A stretch of 10,668 nucleotides of DNA from Desulfovibrio sp. Lineage in GTDB: Bacteria > Desulfobacterota > Desulfovibrionia > Desulfovibrionales > Desulfovibrionaceae. The position numbers were made by a program, and so were the translations under genes. The stretch is taken from positions 1 to 10,668 of the forward strand of contig JAQVZK010000050.1 in the NCBI GenBank assembly GCA_028708195.1, read 5' to 3'. Within the stretch, counting starts at the first letter, position 1, and each line of letters starts with the position of its first letter. A model generated the notes under the pieces. It was not told where the DNA came from and made no database searches. It saw only the letters and a list, made by a program, of their open reading frames with translations. Positions 7,453 to 10,668 of the stretch are shown here, in pieces.

Positions 7453-8679
7453 ATGACTACCGTAAACAGTAATTTTCTCAAGTTGCAGAGCAATTACCTT
7501 TTTGCTGATATTGCCCGCAAGGTGGGCACCTTCAAAGAAGCCAACCCTGACAAACGCGTCATCAGCCTGGGTATAGGCGACGTTACGCGCCCCCTTGTGC
7601 CAGCCGTTGTCAACGCCCTGCACAAGGCTGTGGATGAAATGGGCGATGCCGCCCACTTTCACGGATATGGCCCGGAGCAGGGCTATGCCTTTTTGCGTGA
7701 TATTATTGTGCCGTATGACTACAAGGCGCGCGGCGTGAACCTTGGTGCCGACGAAGTGTTTGTCAGCGATGGGGCCAAGCCCGACGTCGGAAATTTTCAG
7801 GAACTCTTTGCTCAGAATAGCGTCGTTGCGGTCACTGACCCGGTGTACCCCGTGTACGTTGACTCCAACGTCATGGCCGGGCGCTCTGGCGAAATGAATG
7901 GCAAGCAGTGGAGCAGCATTGTCTATCTGCCCTGCGTGAAAGAAAATGATTTTGTGCCCGATTTTCCCAAAGTCCGGCCTGATATGATCTACCTTTGTTA
8001 CCCCAACAACCCCACAGGCACCGTGCTTTCGCGGGCGGCCCTGCAGGGATGGGTTGACTACGCCAGGCGTGAGGGCTGCGTCATTCTGTACGATTCGGCC
8101 TATGAGGCCTTTATCACTGATGCCGACGTGCCGCACACCATCTATGAACTTGAGGGTGCTCAGGAAGTTGCGGTCGAGTTTCGCAGTTTTTCAAAAACAG
8201 CCGGGTTCACTGGTTTGCGCTGCGCCTACACAGTTGTGCCCAAGGCATTGCAGATCAGTGATGGCAAGGGTGGCAAGATCAGCCTGAACGCCCTGTGGAA
8301 TCGCCGCCAGTGCACCAAGTACAATGGCTGCCCCTACATTGTGCAGCGCGCGGCTGAAGCTGTGTACAGTGAACTGGGCCGCAAAGAAATCATGGGCGTC
8401 ATTGCCGGGTACCAGCGCAATGCAGCCATGTTGCGTACTGCCGTTAGCGAAATGGGGCTTTCTGTATACGGTGGCGTTAACGCCCCCTATATCTGGGTGC
8501 GCGTGCCAAGTGACACAGACTCCTGGGGCTTTTTTGACAAGCTCTTGCATCAGGCGGCCCTTGTTTGCACCCCTGGTGCGGGCTTTGGCGCTTCCGGCGA
8601 AGGCTATGTGCGTCTGACGGCCTTTGGCTCCCCTGCGGATACGGAAGAAGCCATCAAACGCCTGCGCAATCTGTGCTGA
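7453..8679 (+). CDS. dapL: LL-diaminopimelate aminotransferase
   Basis: It converts tetrahydrodipicolinate directly to LL-diaminopimelate with glutamate as amino donor, bypassing the succinyl or acetyl steps (DapD, DapC, DapE). It is a fold-type I PLP enzyme of 408 aa, the usual size for DapL. Visible features are [10 protein letters not shown] (39-48), HGYGPEQG (70-77), the PLP-phosphate region SDGAKPD (105-111), YPNNPTGT (183-190) with Asn185, the aspartate in LYDSAYEAF (Asp214), [12 protein letters not shown] (245-256) with the PLP lysine Lys248, and the carboxylate-binding arginine in YVRLTAFG (Arg387). ATG at 7453 follows AAAGGA by 5 bases. Its product is the substrate of DapF, so the two genes encode consecutive steps. 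A symmetric terminator follows at 8708. Confidence 0.97.
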   Translation: MTTVNSNFLKLQSNYLFADIARKVGTFKEANPDKRVISLGIGDVTRPLVPAVVNALHKAVDEMGDAAHFHGYGPEQGYAFLRDIIVPYDYKARGVNLGADEVFVSDGAKPDVGNFQELFAQNSVVAVTDPVYPVYVDSNVMAGRSGEMNGKQWSSIVYLPCVKENDFVPDFPKVRPDMIYLCYPNNPTGTVLSRAALQGWVDYARREGCVILYDSAYEAFITDADVPHTIYELEGAQEVAVEFRSFSKTAGFTGLRCAYTVVPKALQISDGKGGKISLNALWNRRQCTKYNGCPYIVQRAAEAVYSELGRKEIMGVIAGYQRNAAMLRTAVSEMGLSVYGGVNAPYIWVRVPSDTDSWGFFDKLLHQAALVCTPGAGFGASGEGYVRLTAFGSPADTEEAIKRLRNLC

Positions 8680-8707
8680 TAGTTGTCTTGTTGGGCTAAC
8701 AACCCGC

Positions 8708-8758
8708 AAACCAAATAAAAAACCACCTGCCTTGAGCGGGTGGTTTTTTATTTGGTTT
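8708..8758. terminator. Bidirectional terminator after dapL
   Basis: Arms 8708-8730 and 8736-8758 pair over 23 bp with one T-G wobble and the 5-nt loop CTTGA. The core is ACCACC/GGTGGT flanked by A-tract and T-tract, so transcripts from either strand end in a T-run. It closes the dapF-dapL operon and can also stop read-through from gdhA. Confidence 0.92.
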
Positions 8759-8837
8759 CTGTTTTGAGAACGGATTGCCTTTGAGCCCGTGTCTGCCTGT
8801 CTGCCGCTGCCGCTGGCAAGTCTGCGCCTTTCAACCC

Positions 8838-8877
8838 AAATCAGGCCGGAAACCCCGCGAGGTTTCCGGCCTGATTT
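8838..8877. terminator. Terminator after gdhA, probably bidirectional
   Basis: Arms 8838-8854 and 8861-8877 pair perfectly over 17 bp around the loop CCGCGA. TTTTT follows on the + strand and TTT on the - strand. It lies 22 bases beyond the gdhA stop, so it serves gdhA, although its stronger T-run faces transcripts coming from dapL. Confidence 0.88.
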
Positions 8878-8899
8878 TTCGATAAGACGCGGTAAAAAA

Positions 8900-10357
<1,458 letters not shown>

Positions 10358-10384
10358 TCACAATACGTGGCCAGAAATCAAATA

Positions 10385-10459
10385 TTTCTGCGGTGCTGCG
10401 GCCCATCCCTTTGAAGAAACACAATTTCCTCAAAGATATGGGCCGCAGCGCCGCAGAAA
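10385..10459 (-). terminator. Very long hairpin after the lipoamide-dehydrogenase-like gene
   Basis: Outer arms 10385-10406 and 10438-10459 pair over 22 bp with one mismatch. Then comes a 2x2 internal loop, inner arms 10409-10419 and 10425-10435 (11 bp, one mismatch) and the loop CACAA. It begins 15 bases after the stop codon on the - strand, the right place for a terminator, but the following T-run is weak. The segment 10384-10390 can instead pair with 10372-10378, so two folds compete. Confidence 0.7.
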
Positions 10460-10474
10460 CATAACTCAATGATA

Positions 10475-10668
10475 TCAGTCGATTTTTTTGCGCGGAGCCT
10501 CAAGAGCAGCGTGCAAAATTTCATCCAGCGTGGGATGCGCGAACATGAAGCTGTGCAGACGCTGCCCAGCGTATTGCCCAAGCAACAAAAGCTGGGCTGC
10601 TGTCACAAGGTGTGAAACACCGTGCCCCAAAGCCTCAATGACAGCGATGTTACCGTTGTGCCATACCA
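10475..10668 (-). CDS. C-terminal fragment of a lipoamide-dehydrogenase-like flavoprotein (cut by the window)
   Basis: Only the last 63 residues are inside the window; the gene continues beyond 10668. The fragment ends FMFAHPTLDEILHAALEAPRKKID in total, and its HPTLDE segment matches the dimerisation-domain end of pyridine-nucleotide disulphide oxidoreductases. There the His and the Glu five residues later form the catalytic dyad of lipoamide dehydrogenase. The preceding GHGVSHLVTAAQLLLLG matches the helix where that family has a GxxxSELI-like stretch. If so, the whole protein would be an FAD enzyme of about 450-480 aa reoxidising lipoyl groups with NAD in 2-oxoacid dehydrogenase or glycine cleavage complexes. 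A related mercuric or glutathione-reductase-type enzyme is less likely but cannot be excluded from this fragment. Confidence 0.7.
   Translation of the reverse strand, partial: VWHNGNIAVIEALGHGVSHLVTAAQLLLLGQYAGQRLHSFMFAHPTLDEILHAALEAPRKKID

Noticed and set aside
7204..8136. Long open frame antisense to dapF/dapL (310 codons)
   Set aside because: It overlaps two well-supported enzymes with intact catalytic motifs and shows no family signature.
10359..10373. Sigma-54-like element on the - strand upstream of gdhA (TGGCC...TTGTG)
   Set aside because: The TTG is one base too close and the invariant GC is missing; a sigma-70 promoter fits better.

Overview
The window looks like a chromosomal segment of an anaerobic bacterium of the Desulfovibrio type (Desulfobacterota). 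This is inferred from the mix of genes (a type III glutamine synthetase, an LL-diaminopimelate aminotransferase, a NifA-like sigma-54 activator), moderately GC-rich coding DNA with AT-rich gaps, and long GC-rich hairpins after genes. No rRNA or other taxonomic marker is present, so the assignment is tentative. I see no phage, plasmid, transposase, CRISPR or tRNA genes.

Layout. (1) 1-1440 (+): a NifA-family sigma-54 activator, cut at the left edge inside its GAF domain, followed by an intrinsic terminator. (2) 1573-2231: a long AT-rich gap with an orphan terminator, direct repeats and a near-consensus sigma-54 promoter at 2071-2085, then a structured leader. (3) 2232-6050 (+): an operon of ammonium channel, PII protein and type III glutamine synthetase. 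(4) 6051-6573: a gap with two hairpins, a perfect tandem 11-bp repeat, a GC-rich structured block ending in a terminator, and a second short direct repeat. (5) 6574-8679 (+): dapF-dapL, the last steps of the diaminopimelate/lysine route. (6) 8680-8899: two symmetric terminators between convergent genes. (7) 8900-10249 (-): gdhA with its own promoter. (8) 10475-10668 (-): the C-terminus of a lipoamide-dehydrogenase-like flavoprotein, followed by a very long hairpin.

The genes form a nitrogen-assimilation neighbourhood. The activator is well placed to drive the sigma-54 promoter of amt-PII-glnN, which imports ammonium and fixes it into glutamine. gdhA offers the alternative route into glutamate, and glutamate is the amino donor for DapL. 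The PII protein lacks the usual uridylylated tyrosine (Met at position 51). Together with the type III enzyme this suggests control by direct effector binding rather than by the enteric GlnD/GlnE cascade.

I do not see a clearly new multi-gene system. The items most worth a second look are the PII T-loop, the sigma-54 promoter with no recognisable NifA enhancer, the structured block at 6323-6449 as a possible RNA or dispersed repeat, and the 75-nt hairpin at 10385-10459 that shares an arm with an alternative hairpin.
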